NCBI GenBank assembly: GCA_009760855.2
Contig: WPIO01000006.1
Coordinates: 8,057,001-8,121,000 of the forward strand
DNA: 64,000 bases
Reading direction: 5' to 3'
From: Cristatella mucedo
Lineage: Eukaryota > Bryozoa > Phylactolaemata > Cristatellidae
Shown here: positions 11,920 through 44,814 of the stretch, piece after piece
Layout of the letters: each line of letters opens with the position of its first letter
Position numbering within the stretch: position 1 is the stretch's first letter
Made by a program: the position numbers and the translations under genes
The notes under the pieces: generated by a model
Databases searched by the model: none
What the model was told of the DNA's origin: nothing
What the model saw: the letters and a program-made list of their open reading frames with translations, nothing else

Positions 11920-12591
11920 TCAATGTGTGCGAGAATAGATTAAGTGACAATACCTTAGGTAGATGCTGATAACCGGACGGAGAGTAGTTGAATGTGAATG
12001 CAAACCACGTGCCGGAAACTGTTGAATGCACTGACACCAGATCCGCCTCGCCTCACTTGCTGCCGCCGCCATCCACAGAGCTGGATCAAAGAGACATCTC
12101 AAACCAGACAAGGCTCCGAGGATTAGACGAGTAAACCATCCGGCGGTATCGCCAAAGGTGACCTGGTGTGGCAATGGTCCCGGTCGCCGGCGGTGGGAAA
12201 CAGTGTCGCCGAAAGAGTGGTTTGTAAGGACTGCTCTATGGAGAGTCTCCGGTCGGTCTAGGTGGGCAGTGCTGGAATCAATACCAGATGCGGTTTGAGC
12301 GGTGGCGGATTGCTGCCGTGGCACGTCTCCACTGCTCATCGCGTCGGAGCCTGATGGGCTGAAGGAGCCGGAAAGTGCCTCCACGCCTGGCTCGTGGCGC
12401 GGAGTGCTGGCGGAGGAGACTCTGCGCTCGGCTGCTGGGCGGACAATCCTCGGGTGACCGTTCTCGCCGCCTGCAGTCGCCATGGCCTCCCAAAAGGCCA
12501 CAGCCGCTGCCACGGTGGTCCTGGTTGGCAGTCCCTCTTGACCGGCAGCAGGTCTACCCTTCAAAGATGAACGATCGTTCACGTAAGGCAC
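11920..12591 (-). CDS. Hypothetical protein or exon, unrecognised
   Basis: A 223-codon open frame on the minus strand in a GC-rich stretch. I do not recognise the product. The first two thirds are rich in Ser, Ala, Arg and Pro. Near residues 150-185 there is a hydrophobic stretch around GWFTRLILGALSGL and FDPALWMAAAA. A possible donor (CAA|GTGAGG) lies after that Ala run near 12050, so the real coding part may end there. The frame avoids stops beyond what a random frame at this composition would easily give, but the evidence is weak: no homologue is recalled and no second exon was found. It could be the first exon of a minus-strand gene or chance. Confidence 0.3.
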   Translation of the reverse strand: MPYVNDRSSLKGRPAAGQEGLPTRTTVAAAVAFWEAMATAGGENGHPRIVRPAAERRVSSASTPRHEPGVEALSGSFSPSGSDAMSSGDVPRQQSATAQTASGIDSSTAHLDRPETLHRAVLTNHSFGDTVSHRRRPGPLPHQVTFGDTAGWFTRLILGALSGLRCLFDPALWMAAAASEARRIWCQCIQQFPARGLHSHSTTLRPVISIYLRYCHLIYSRTH

Positions 12592-12599
12592 AGCATTAA

Positions 12600-13546
12600 T
12601 TCAGCGACCAATAGCGCTCTGGCGAGCACACTTCATAAATGGCTCCACTCTGCAACAGCTGATAACTCACTTTTTGTCGCCGCCAGCGGAAGTGAGATGG
12701 CTGAAAGCTCTGCTTAAGTCTTTGACGCCTCCAATAGGTGCACTGCCAAAATCAGCGTGCCTCGTCTCGCACAGCATGGCTGATGATACTGAGTATTCTT
12801 CGAAAATAATATTCTTTAACGCAAGATTACTTCTAACACTTGCTCAGACTCACTCACATTGACATACACGGAACAGCGCTGTTACTCTTAATCGCGCAAA
12901 CTCACCGACGCTTTCTCACGCTCTCACTCTATCTTCGACAAGCCTTAGCTCTCTGCCTGCCTCTAAAAACACGCCCGCTGTCTTCGATTGGTGCTCTGCC
13001 TTTCAGCAAGCACAAGCCAATGACTATTGGCACGACGCAGTATTTGATACCGATTGTTACTTCTGATTAATTTGGGATACGCCATGAACTTATACGCCAT
13101 TATGGCCATCGAGCCCATCTTAAGATGTTGGACACAACTACATTTTAGGTATTCAAACTTGGATTATTGAAAAGCCTAGTGTATGAATTTCCTACTAATC
13201 CATAATGGTTTTGCAGCGCCAAAATATGTTCCAAATCTAAACTCCCGCTGTTGCAAAGGAATCAAATTTCAGATTCCATGTTACGGCCTATTGGATACAG
13301 CTGCAATGAAGATGGCCATACAATTTATTTATGAGTACACGATTTTCCTTATAGATAGGCACGAGTAAAAAAATACACAGCGGGACACTGCGTGTGTGCA
13401 CTTCATAGGTATACCTGAGCTTGTTCAAAATTAAGCTAGGCGTTCAGTATAACTGTAGTATTATCTTACTATCCGTTGTATTGCTGCATTCAAGCCGCCA
13501 TTTTAGGTAGGCTGACTAACTTCGCTTCTGGACGAAAACATCGTAC
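12600..13546. other. No recognised gene or repeat
   Basis: Only short ORFs. No tRNA-like boxes, LINE motifs or splice-supported exon were seen. Confidence 0.4.
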
Positions 13547-14817
13547 TATAATAATAATAATAATACGCTTGATAAAGCGCCCTCAGAGAATATCAATCTC
13601 TCTCTAGGTGTTTTACATTTGCTGCAAAGGGAAATGCAATTGAATGGTGAGTAAAATCATGCTTGAAAAACAAACAAAATGAATAACATGGTTAGGGGTG
13701 ACATGCACAGGGTCAGCATGCAAATGTGGTTAGTGGCAGCATGCACAGTGTCAGCACGCATAAGCACATCAAGGACGAATCACAGGGACCCACTAAATGC
13801 TGTCCTAAATAGATGTGTTTTTAAATTCTTTTTAAATGTGGTCAGGTCAGGGGATGTTCTATCGCAGGTCGGGAGGGAGTTCCAGGCTTTGGGAGCATAC
13901 GAACTAAATGCACGGTCTCTAAAGGATTTGATGTTTGTACGGGGTATTTGCAGACTGTTGGATTCCGAAAAGCGGGTGGTACGATGCTTGACCTGATGGG
14001 GGAGTACATCGGAGAGATAGGCTGGAGCCAAAGAATGAAGAGACCTAAAAGTGAGCGACAAAACCTTGGTCAATTCGTTGCTTGACTGGTAGCCAGTGCA
14101 GGTCGGCGAGAAGTGGAGTAATATGGCAACTGCGACGCTCACGACAGACAAGCCAAGCTGCAAAGTTTTGCACCAGCTGCAATCGCCTGATCGCACATGC
14201 CGGTAGGCCAGTGAGCAGTGAGTTGCAGAAGTCGAGACGGGATGTCACGAATACACGGACCAACTTAGACGTGGTATCCTTATCTACACAAGCCCGAATT
14301 TTAGCAATGTTATGAAGCTGCAAATAGGCAGATTTGACTGTGGAGCTGATGTGGTCGTCTAACGAGAGGTCGCTTTGGAATATGACACCCATATTTCGAG
14401 CTGATTCAACTGGAGATATGCTGGCAGAGCCAATTTTGAGCTTCAGCCTTTACAATTTCTGAATCACACTGGATTTGCCCATAACTAGTAAGTTCGTTTT
14501 ATCGTCATTTATTTTTAGAAATTTTTCTGCCATCCATGTGTGGATGTCATCAATACATGCAGCAAGTGAGTTGAGAGAATTCGAGGTGCTCGAAGGCTGG
14601 GAGGGTTCGAAGCAAAGGTACAACTGAGTGTCATCCGCATAGAAGTGAAAGCCTAGATTGTGCTTAGCAATCACATCAGCAAGAGGGAGAGTATAAACCG
14701 TGAAAAGAACCGGACCTAGCACGGAGCCCTGAGTTACGCCACATTTCAGAGGTACCTCGGATGATCTTTGTCCATTCACGTCAATCCTCTGGAGTCTCCC
14801 ACTGAGATAGAACCTAT
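13547..14817 (-). mobile_element. L2/CR1-like LINE, 5'-truncated, ORF2 broken
   Basis: The minus-strand reading gives the reverse transcriptase palm from YLSGRLQ through TQGSVLGPVLF and the catalytic YADDTQLYLCF, then the C-terminal domain (LHWLPVKQRID, LKTHLFRTAFSGSL), the 3' UTR and an ATT-repeat end at 13547. At least two frame breaks separate the pieces near 14075 and 14400-14450. The VPQG motif has become VTQG. It is truncated at the 5' side of RT, as is usual for LINEs. Confidence 0.92.
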
Positions 14818-15221
14818 CACCATAAGACAACAAGCAAGCACGCCCGGACCCTTTAGAAGGACGCTGTCACATCTTGAGTCCAAGGAGTGGATCCGTGCTG
14901 AAAACCACGCACCAAAATCTAGCTTTCTGCCCTCACTTATCATCTACATCCTTTGTTCAAAAGAAAAAACTCGGCATGCTGACTCATAGCTGCTGCCGCA
15001 ATAATCCACTCGCTAGTGCAGCATGCTGCACTTTCCGGTTGATGTCGGTGGAAACCAGCCGGACCAGCGATATGCTGCGCTTAAACCTCTTCGTTCACAG
15101 CTTTTTACCTTGAAAAGGCTCAATTTTATTCATGGGTTGTATCTCAGTCGAAGGCTTAAATTTCGCACCGGACACTCGTTCTTAGTTGTCGCGCGTCGGA
15201 GTAATCTGACATTAATTTGAG

Positions 15222-16515
15222 CGTTTCGAGCAGAAATCACTCGGGTCGCGTGAGCCAAAGGACTCAGCCCCGTACGCTGTCCACTGAGCTGATGGGTGTG
15301 GCACGCTTAAGGGCCGTCCGTGTAGGTCCAATACGGGCCCGTCTAGGCGATGCGGGCCTCCATGTCGCGGGGCAGAGGCAGTCTATACGAGGCGCCGGGC
15401 TACCGAAGCAGCCAATCACCCCTCGAGCCACGTCGGCGGCCCCCAAAGCTGATTTAACAGCCTCATTTGCATATCGGCAGAAGAGCCTTAGCGGCTTTCA
15501 CCGCCGCTTGCAGTTGGCAAGAAAGGATCGCCTTTTTCAGGATTCGAACCCGCGAAGGCCGTGAAGAGCAAGCACCTTGCCTTCCGGTCTATCGCCGCCC
15601 AGTATCTATCGCCGCCCAGTATCCGGCCTAGCGGTTGGTTTAAAAGGAACCTGGTGGTGAGCAAATTCAAATGCTTTCAAATTCGTGTCGCTGGCCAAGA
15701 GCTCACACGCAAATTCACGTGTTTAATTTCCACGCAGGGTATGGTAGAAAATTCCTTTACTGACCACATGAGGGAAGTCAAAGTTGTGCTGAAGTTCTTA
15801 GTTCAGAGCCACGGATTAACCACTCTTCGAATAATTGTAAGATTGAGGAAGCTTGTGCATTTACTGATGTTAGAATCGACTATAGCAAGAATGTCTACTG
15901 GAAAGAATTAAAATATGTTGACATGCTGCGCAGAGGATACTTAGTTGGCGTCTCCTGACGGAAGTGACAGAATGTGCTTCTAGCACAGGTTAACGCTAGC
16001 ACGGGTTTTGTAATGGCTAAACATTTTGGCATTGCTACCCTACAAATCTAGCGAATGAAGTGTCCATGCACCGGCAAGTTGAAGAAAAAGGCCTAAGTGG
16101 AAATGCAAGGGTTTCATCCATCAGAGCAAAGCGTGCTTATAGTCATTATTGCGTAGGTCAGAGAGAAGAAAGTACTTCTTCCATGTGGGTGTCACCTTAG
16201 ATGTTTGCCGATTTATGTACAGCAAAACTAATGACCGCAGTTTGGAAGCCTAGAGGCTGCCTGCTAAGGTAGCAAGCGTTATGCAACTTTCCGGTGGTTT
16301 CTTGAATAAGCTATTTGCTGTATGGGCATTAGATTTGAAATGCTCATTTTAGAAAGAATTAACAAGCATGCAGCTCGGGAAGTGTACCGATGAACTCAAC
16401 AGCAAGCTTAGGCCTTGAACTTCAAATGGCAACGTTGGGTAGTGGTTGTGTGGTCGTCAAACTGGTTCTAGAGTAATGGTTTGGCAGTGACCGTAAAGTT
16501 ATTTCATGACCACCC
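15222..16515 (+). repeat. Unclassified dispersed repeat R, copy B
   Basis: Diverged copy of 7680-9240. Shared landmarks include GATGCGGGCCTCCA, GAATGAAGTGTCCATGCAC, TTTCATCCATCA..AGCAAAG and AAGCTTAGGCCTTGAACTT. It lacks the family C insertion. A local 17-bp tandem slip (TATCGCCGCCCAGTATC) lies at about 15590-15624. Confidence 0.8.
15447..15602 (-). mobile_element. SINE family A copy inside repeat R copy B
   Basis: Minus-strand tRNA-like head with CGGGTTCGAATCC (B-box-like) and tail AAGGCTCTTCTGCCG..AATGAGGCTGTTAAATCAGCTT. It is at the same position as the SINE at 8176-8333. Confidence 0.85.
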
Positions 16516-16524
16516 ATAACTCAC

Positions 16525-16795
16525 GCTAATAACTCACTCCCGACTGCCATCACGACAGCGCGTGATCCAACGACATTTAAAAATAGGCTTTAAGCACAGC
16601 TGTTCTTCTCAGCATTTGGAGCGTGTTTGAGAATCACCCTCTTTGTGTGAATTTTGTGCTTACGCTGCCCATATTATGACTAACCATATTTATTTGCTAT
16701 CCCTACGGCACGTGTAGAGTACCTAGACAGAAATAAAGCTCTCTTAGGGCGCTGTACAAATGTTTTAGTATTATTATTATTGTTATAATCATGCT
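16525..16795 (+). mobile_element. LINE 3' end, diverged subfamily
   Basis: Begins with ORF2 C-terminal remnants (ACTCACTCCCGACTGCC, then CCAACGACATTTAAAAATAGG). It continues through a 3' UTR to AGTACCTAGACAGAAATAAAGCTCTCTTAGGGCGCTGTACAAAT and (ATT)n. The same stem-loop tail as the main LINE is present with substitutions. Confidence 0.75.
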
Positions 16796-17680
16796 AGTTG
16801 CTTGGGCACCAGCTCATTGTCGATAGCCAAGTCACTGCACTGAGCTTCACCAGTACAAAGATGCTGGTACTACGACCGGTATCCCGGAATTAATCTGACA
16901 TCCAAAAAACGTTACTGCTTAGCTGGATATTCAATAAATAAGAAAATTACTCAATTGAAATGCGTACTGGAAGCCGCGCTGTGTGACTGGAAGAAGTCTC
17001 ATATTTCGTGGAATGACGAATTGCAAGAGCGCTTGTTGGGATGGTTGCGGTGCTGTTGTAAAAATTTACATTCCTAAGCAGAAAATTAGTAAGCAAACTT
17101 TCGCAGCCACTATGTGTTTAAATAACTAGGCTAAGTCTTATAGGTTAAAATCTCAAAATGTATTCGTTCAAGATTCACATTGTCTAATAAATGCTCAGTC
17201 CGTTTCTCCTTTCACTGGTGGAACTATTCTAGACTTGGTCTGCCCTCTTAAAGAGCAAGTAGTAGTGACCTGCTTTAGCCATTTCTTACAACTTTCCAAA
17301 TTGTCTGAACCTTGGAATATGCTCGAGAGAATTGATTGCATAAGCGTTATGTAGTGGCTGAGCAAGGATTTCAGTCTAGGCGGGCGAAATCCTCAAAGAT
17401 TGTTCTAAAGAAGGTAGCAAGACCCACAGATGATCATGTAATTATAGCCCACAGTAAGAGTGTTCATTTGTCATGGACTCTTTCGCGCTTTCTTAAAGAA
17501 TGGACGTAGGACAAAATATCGTCGTTGTTAAGAGTCTAGGTAAGGGGCCTAGGAATGGGGGGTGGGTGGTCGGACTTGGTCAAGGCATCCGTCAAGATCA
17601 AGCACAGTCATCTGCCGCCTGGCGGGTTATTTTCACGAGAGGCTGCTCGGGTTTTTTTATTAAATGCTTTCTAGATCTCT
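16796..17680. other. No gene; possible LINE endonuclease trace
   Basis: At 17204-17290 the + strand can be read as TGGTILDLVCPL..VVVTCFSHF, which resembles the LDLV..SDH segment of LINE endonucleases. The surrounding frame has many stops. The rest is unrecognised. Confidence 0.3.
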
Positions 17681-17830
17681 CTGGTTTGGCCCAGCGGTTA
17701 AGGTGCTCACCTTCAACGGCAGAGGTCAAGCTGAATGTATTTGATAAACAAGGTCGTGAGCTAGAGCCCCGTGGGATATCCGATGCCATAAATATATTTT
17801 AAGTTATCTTAGAGTGCTATACGAATCAAT
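17681..17830 (+). mobile_element. SINE family B copy
   Basis: Head GGTTTGGCCCAGCGGTTAAGG (A-box-like) and AGCTAGAGCCCCG (degraded B box). The tail has an altered hairpin ending GTTATCTTAGAGTGCTATACGAAT. It is older than the copy at 28288 judging by substitutions. Confidence 0.75.
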
Positions 17831-18654
17831 TATTTATATCGCTCGCCTTTGGTAGCTTTATAGCAGCCGACGCCCACTTTAGTCCTTCCTTACACAGCGT
17901 TAGCAGATCGGTCCTAGCAGACTACTTACGTATCTTCGCCAAAAACGAGCTAAAGCAATGAAATGCCTAATGCTTCTATATTATAACGCAAATAACATCA
18001 TAAGATGTATTACACATCTATTGCTTGGTGACTTGTGTGCCAAAATGTTTGCATGGCATATGTTGGCTTATCCATTTCGGCTACAGAGAAACTTGGACTT
18101 AGTCAAATATCATCAACTGTATCAGTGAAGAGACGCCTGACAGAATCAGATAAAGGCGGCAAGCCTAAAAAACTCTCAAACTTTCGAACAGAATTCATGA
18201 GACAGCTTAGCCTATAAGTGCTTGCAAATTTCATACTTAGGTACACCCTACACGGTGGCTCTAAGGGTTACGGAAACCGCTTGCAACCCCAAAAATGAAG
18301 CGTGTTTTCTTTTATTTGTATGCTAGATACGGTACACATTTGATTTGTAGTTGAAGAGAGGAAAGATAATTTACCATCAAATCATGTTAGGACTTGGCAA
18401 TCAAGTAGGTAGTCTTATCCCGATAGAACACAAGCAGGTGGGCTGCGTGGGAGATGAGTGAGGCAGAGTTATAATTGGCGGCGGCCAGATCAAAAGCAGA
18501 ATCTGAATGCACTGTTCGAAGTGACTGCTCTCTGCATAAGCAAAACCCACGCAAATGCGTATCTTCTGAAGCAGTAAAGTGTTTCCCTCATCACCTAAGC
18601 TAGAAAAGGAAGAAAGATTCAGGCTGCAAAATGACTACGCCTAAAAAAAATTAC
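17831..18654. other. No recognised gene or repeat
   Basis: Only short unrecognised ORFs, for example 60 codons at 18035-18217. No repeat landmark of the families in this window was noticed. Confidence 0.4.
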
Positions 18655-18830
18655 TAGCTGATTGGTAAACTGCCCGACAATTAAAGACGTAACCTCGACT
18701 GATTTCTTCTTTCTTGACACCTCCAGACAAATCAAAACTGGAGGCGGAGTCGCTGTTATCACATGCTCAAGCTTTGAATTCAAGCCGTTTGCAATACTCT
18801 CGAAGCAGTCTTTCGAATCTGTTGTTACAT
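18655..18830 (+). mobile_element. LINE endonuclease fragment
   Basis: TGGTAAACTGCCCGACAATTAAAGAC, then CAAATCAAAACTGGAGGCGGAGTCGC and TCGAAGCAGTCTTTCGAATC, correspond to the RSIKTGGGVA and PSKQSFES segments of the endonuclease at about 56290-56420 (minus). It is only about 180 bp and has lost both ends. Confidence 0.75.
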
Positions 18831-19131
18831 AACAAAGAATTATACTTACTGTAACTGTGTTAAAATTCGACGGGATAGTAAGCGAAATCACTGAGTGTAT
18901 TCATCCAAAGAGCATCCATGATGGTAATGCATGCCACGTGCACGCGACGAAATAAATAGCGGCGGATATCAGCTCGCGGCCGTCCTTCAGCAGCCATTCC
19001 ATAGTACCTGAGGAGGCACGGTCAAAACTTCGACGCGATCTTGTAATTGACGTGATCGTCGTGGCTTTCGACGCTCGTGTCCACGTCCAGCCCCGTCCAT
19101 TCGAGTAGCTTAGCGGACTGTGATTACGTGT

Positions 19132-20003
19132 GGTATTCGTGTGGTATTCGTGCGGTGTTCGTGCGGCGTTCGTGCGGCGTTCGTGCGGCGTTCGTGCGGC
19201 GTTCGTGCGGCGTTCGTGCGGCGTTCGTGCGGCGTTCGTGCGGCGTTCGTGCGGCGTTCGTGCGGCGTTCGTGCGGCGTTCGTGCGGCGTTCGTGCGGCG
19301 TTCGTGCGGCGTTCGTGCGGCGTTCGTGCGGCGTTCGTGCGGCGTTCGTGCGGCGTTCGTGCGGCGTTCGTGCGGCGTTCGTGTGGCGTATTCGCCCGTG
19401 CGGCGTTCGTGTGGCGTATTCGCCCGTGCGGTATTCGCGCGGTATTCGCTCGTGCGGTATTCGCCCGTGCGGTATTCGCGCGGTATTCGCCCGTGCGGTA
19501 TTCGCTCGTGCGGTATTCGCCCGTGCGGTATTCGCCCGTGCGGTATTCGCGCGGTATTCGCCCGTGCGGTATTCGCGCGGTATTCGCCCGTGCGGTATTC
19601 GCGCGGTATTCGCCCGTGCGGTATTCGCTCGTGCGGTATTCGCCCGTGCGGTATTCGCTCGTGCGGTATTCGCCCGTGCGGTATTCGCTCGTGCGGTATT
19701 CGCCCGGTATTCGCTCGTGCGGTATTCGCCCGGTATTCGCTCGTGCGGTATTCGCCCGGTATTCGCTCGTGCGGTATTCGCCCGGTATTCGCTCGTGCGG
19801 TATTCGCCCGGTATTCGCTCGTGCGGTATTCGCCCGGTATTCGCTCGTGCGGTATTCGCCCGGTATTCGCTCATGCGGTATTCGCCCGGTATTCGCTCGT
19901 GCGGTATTCGCGCGGTATTTGCTCGTGCGGTATTCGCGCGGTATTCACTCGTGCGGTATTCGCGCGGTATTCGCTCGTGCGGTATTCGCTCGTGCGGTAT
20001 TCA
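19132..20003 (+). repeat. Minisatellite of about 870 bp on an 11-bp unit with higher-order structure
   Basis: Roughly 21 near-perfect head-to-tail GTGCGGCGTTC units fill about 19150-19384. They pass into GTGCGGTATTCGCCC/GCTC variants. At 19690-19900 a 26-bp higher-order unit, GCTCGTGCGGTATTCGCCCGGTATTC, repeats about eight times. Because 11 is not a multiple of 3 and the unit has no stop, three + frames (over 300 codons each) and one minus frame (254 codons) stay open. That is a composition effect, not evidence of a protein. It lies about 1.1 kb upstream of the PPIL4 start. Confidence 0.95.
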
Positions 20004-20304
20004 ATTTTCAATTGGCCAACAAGAAATTCCGTATATATATAATCGGGCATAATATATGTGTGTGTGTGTGTGTGTATTCTTTACTATTTGTTGTATCGTC
20101 TGCCTACAAGCACGATAAAAGCAAAAGTGATTGATTGTAGCTGACTTTACGAAAAATTATGACTACCTAGAAGAAAGGCCAAAATATGACTGACATCTAG
20201 AGTGTTGTGAGTTTCCGCAGCCACACGAATTGTTTGAAAATCTTCGGAGTGTCAAACAAGCTCTAAGGGAAGAGATTATAGATACGACGGCGGCTCGTAC
20301 AAAT
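20004..20304. other. Satellite flank with a short (GT)n tract
   Basis: A GT run of about 20 bp lies at 20055-20075. Nothing else was recognised. Confidence 0.5.
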
Positions 20305-20455
20305 ATATCGTTTATTTGTATAGCGCCCTGAGGAAACTTAATCTCTATTCAGGTGCTTCGCGCACGCCTAGCGACTGGATCCAACAACTTCGCCTAATCG
20401 AATGCATCCACCTTGACCTTGGCTTGGGCGAGCAATGTAACCAGTGGGCCAAAAC
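20305..20455 (-). mobile_element. SINE family B copy
   Basis: Read on the minus strand the tail is GAATAGAGATTAAGTTTCCTCAGGGCGCTATACAAAT. The head is degraded but keeps the TTGGCCCACTGGTTAC and TTGCTCGCCCAAGCC landmarks. Confidence 0.75.
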
Positions 20456-21104
20456 AGCGTGTTACCTTATGAATGAGATTCTTTTGAAACTGTATAATGT
20501 CGTGATGTCATAATTTTTGCCAAATATAGATTTACATATTAGACTTATCGCGACTCATGTTGTGATTACCGCTTAATTCGTGGCCGCAGCTCGGAGATTA
20601 GCATTTTCAACGTACATGTACCCGTTATTACTACATTTCACCGACTCTTGAATGGCTTGAGCACATCAGCCCAGCATTCACCGAGAACGCCGACTGACCT
20701 AACTACTTGTCTAGAGCAGCGAGATATAAAAAGAGATATCTTAGAGCTTCGTTCATCTATTTTTCTCTTTCGTCCAGCTTACACCTGTGCTTGGGTGACT
20801 GGAGCCGCTAGCTAACCCAAACCAATCCGCCAACCGATATGAGCCGCAGTTATTGCAAATCTATCACTATGTTTGCGGCAGATTTATTTATTAGAGATAA
20901 TACATTAAATATAAATATTGACAGCTAGCGACAAATAATAACCGGTCGGGGCTACGACTATCCAATGCAGAAGACAACTTCCGGTCGGGTACCGCTTGCC
21001 GGCAGAAATGGCGTATCCCGCTGTTTATATGTGCCGCTTCGCAATTGTGTAGGGCCGGAGCTGTTGCAGCTTAGCTGATTGGCATTGCCTCAGTCAGCGC
21101 AGTC
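20456..21104 (+). promoter_or_regulatory. PPIL4 upstream region
   Basis: No gene is seen. The last 100 bp before the PPIL4 ATG should include its 5' UTR. No TATA box was found, as is common for housekeeping genes. The role is inferred from position only. Confidence 0.35.
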
Positions 21105-42774
<21,670 letters not shown>

Positions 42775-42785
42775 CTTTTTTGAAA

Positions 42786-42791
42786 AATAAA
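42786..42791 (+). terminator. PPIL4 polyadenylation signal
   Basis: AATAAA starts 12 bases after the TGA stop, and a T-rich stretch follows. This gives a very short 3' UTR if used. Confidence 0.65.
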
Positions 42792-43054
42792 TTTTCTCAT
42801 TGCTCTCGGCGGCTTAAGTGACAACTCCCGTGTAAATAGTTCGCGATATTTTAGTTGTGCTTTATGCTATTTGTATGCTCAGGTTATTTTTATTCTCGTT
42901 ATTATGAGGGATACGACTTCTCTTATGCTGTTGTTACTAATGTTACTAATGTTACCATGCTGTTGTTACTAAGCTGTTGGTTGCTGTTATTTGGTGCAAT
43001 TATGAGCTTACCTGTCTGCCTCATTGGCAAGTAGGCATTTCATAAATCAATATT

Positions 43055-43170
43055 TTTACTTTATTTGTGTAGCATCCTAAGAGAACATAATCTATCTAGG
43101 CCCTTTACATATGTCCCACGGCTTGAGCCTATGACCTTGATCGTAAGTCGAGAGTAGCCCTCGGCCATCC
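43055..43170 (-). mobile_element. SINE family B copy, degraded
   Basis: Minus strand: a tail with GATAGATTATGTTCTCTTAGGATGCTACAC and a head remnant with TCATAGGCTCAAGCC. Several deletions. Confidence 0.6.
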
Positions 43171-43477
43171 TGGTTTCAGAAGTATTGGTTGACAGAGTAT
43201 TACTTTATAACTGAGAAATTGTGCTGCTTCCCATGCTTTCTTTTAATTCTAGCTTGGCTGTTACCCGTTCACAACAGGCAAGTTCGGCCGAACTAGGGTG
43301 GCATATTTAGATAGTAACTGGTGTAGAACCACTCTAAAAATGCTTCCATTTCGACCGTCATGCTATTGGGCTCTAGACGAGGGACAAACGTTTGATACCA
43401 GTATACCCATGCAAATACACATGCATGCTCTTACTCATTATGTAGTACTCAAATCATATAATCGAGATTCCGTATCA

Positions 43478-43655
43478 TCTGCATATGCTTCCCACTTTCT
43501 CATTGTTTCGTGAGAAGAAATCTGTTGGCTACCGAATGCGTACCGAAAGCCGCTGAGGCTGTGAGTACGCTATACAAAACTCTCCTGCGTAACATCCATA
43601 TAGTCTTTGTATCTTTGTAAGGTTACAGATGGAGAAGCATTACATTACATCACCC
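43478..43655 (+). mobile_element. Short element family C, copy 3 (5'-truncated)
   Basis: CATATGCTTCCCACTTTCTC, then GCGTACCGAAAGCCGCTGAGGCTGTGAGTACGCTATACAAAACTC, ending at CATTACATTACAT. GCGTAC and GTACGC pair to make a stem-loop just before CTATACAAA. Confidence 0.75.
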
Positions 43656-43724
43656 ATTGTGGCCAAATTTGTCTTGATGGTGAGTGGGCTTGAAGTGTAC
43701 TATACTAGAATACTACACTACTAT

Positions 43725-43808
43725 ACTATAGTATATGTATATATATATATATATTACTATATATAGTATATATTACTATATATAGTATATAGTACTATAC
43801 TATACTAG
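43725..43808. repeat. AT-rich palindromic tract
   Basis: Repeated ACTATA/TATAGT and (TA)n blocks that can fold on themselves. Confidence 0.85.
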
Positions 43809-43861
43809 AAGTGTATTACTACGATCGCATCTCGAGCTGCAGGTCCTGCAATGGTAGTTCG

Positions 43862-43979
43862 TCAGACTCTTATCAAGGTAACTGCCTGATTTAAGCCAAA
43901 CCTAGTTGCCAAATAATTTCTCAGACTCTTATCAAGGTAACTGCCTGATTTAAGCCAAACCTAGTTGCCAAATAATTTC
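43862..43979. repeat. Exact 59-bp tandem duplication
   Basis: A 59-base unit beginning TCAGACTCTTATCAAGGTAA is present twice with no difference (43862-43920 and 43921-43979). This implies a very recent duplication or an assembly artefact. Confidence 0.95.
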
Positions 43980-44239
43980 TCGCACACAGCCGTCGCACGA
44001 GCTATCTGCATAATAAATCAGCCCGTAGACCACACCAGGAGAAGTCGGTTGGAGGTTATAGATGAAGTATATGTTCCGTAGACCGCTGACAGATGCAATA
44101 ATTCGTGAGTCTACGAACATGCAATGTTGTGACCTCAATATAGTTTTGATTCTAATTCTAGGAGCAACGATGAGTAAATCAAACTTCATGCTTCCTCGTA
44201 ACCCCTAAAGGTGATTAGACTCGGTTCTTTTCACTGATG

Positions 44240-44465
44240 CCGTCTATTAAATCTGCCTGTTGGCGAAAGTATATTGAACTCACTGCCGACTGATATCACG
44301 AAATCTCATTGGTTATCATCTAAAATCTATCTGTTCCTCGCAGTATTTGCTGGATCCGTATGCATTGACCTGTGCATGCTTAGAGTGTGCATGCTATCAC
44401 CAAGATATTGACAGGCTTCATTTTCAGCGCTGTGCATACGTTGTGCTATTATTATTAATATAATA
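44240..44465 (+). mobile_element. LINE 3' end relic
   Basis: ACTCACTGCCGACTGATATC and CTGTGCATGCTTAGAGTGTGCATGC recall the ORF2 end and 3' UTR of the LINE. It ends in (ATT)n at 44450-44462. Highly diverged. Confidence 0.5.
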
Positions 44466-44814
44466 GTACTATTTGTATTGTTGAAGACCGATGGATTATC
44501 TCATGTCTACCCTTATTTTGATCGTTACTCTCTTTACCTAATGAGTAGAGGATAATATTTGACGCTGTACAAAAAAGAGAGTCCGATGTCTTTTGTTCGA
44601 TGCGAAACAGTAGCACAGTACCTTGCTGCAAGCACCACTCCTTCCGATTGGGCCTCGGAGACTCGCCAGTTTCAAGAGTTAAGCTTTCGAGATTCTTACG
44701 TCGGCACCGTCTTACTTCGGATCTTGTGAGAGTCGTAATACCGGAAGCTGTTCAAAGGACGAAGGTCTTATCAGAACAAGTACAAATGAACTGCATCGAC
44801 AGTGGCTAATGGCC

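Noticed and set aside
17190-17320. LINE endonuclease-like LDLV segment
   Set aside because: Too short and the surrounding frame has many stops. Recorded only as a possible trace.
19077-20134. Three + strand ORFs over 300 codons and one minus ORF of 254 codons
   Set aside because: They come from an 11-bp-based satellite without stop codons. Every + frame is equally open, so there is no sign of protein selection.
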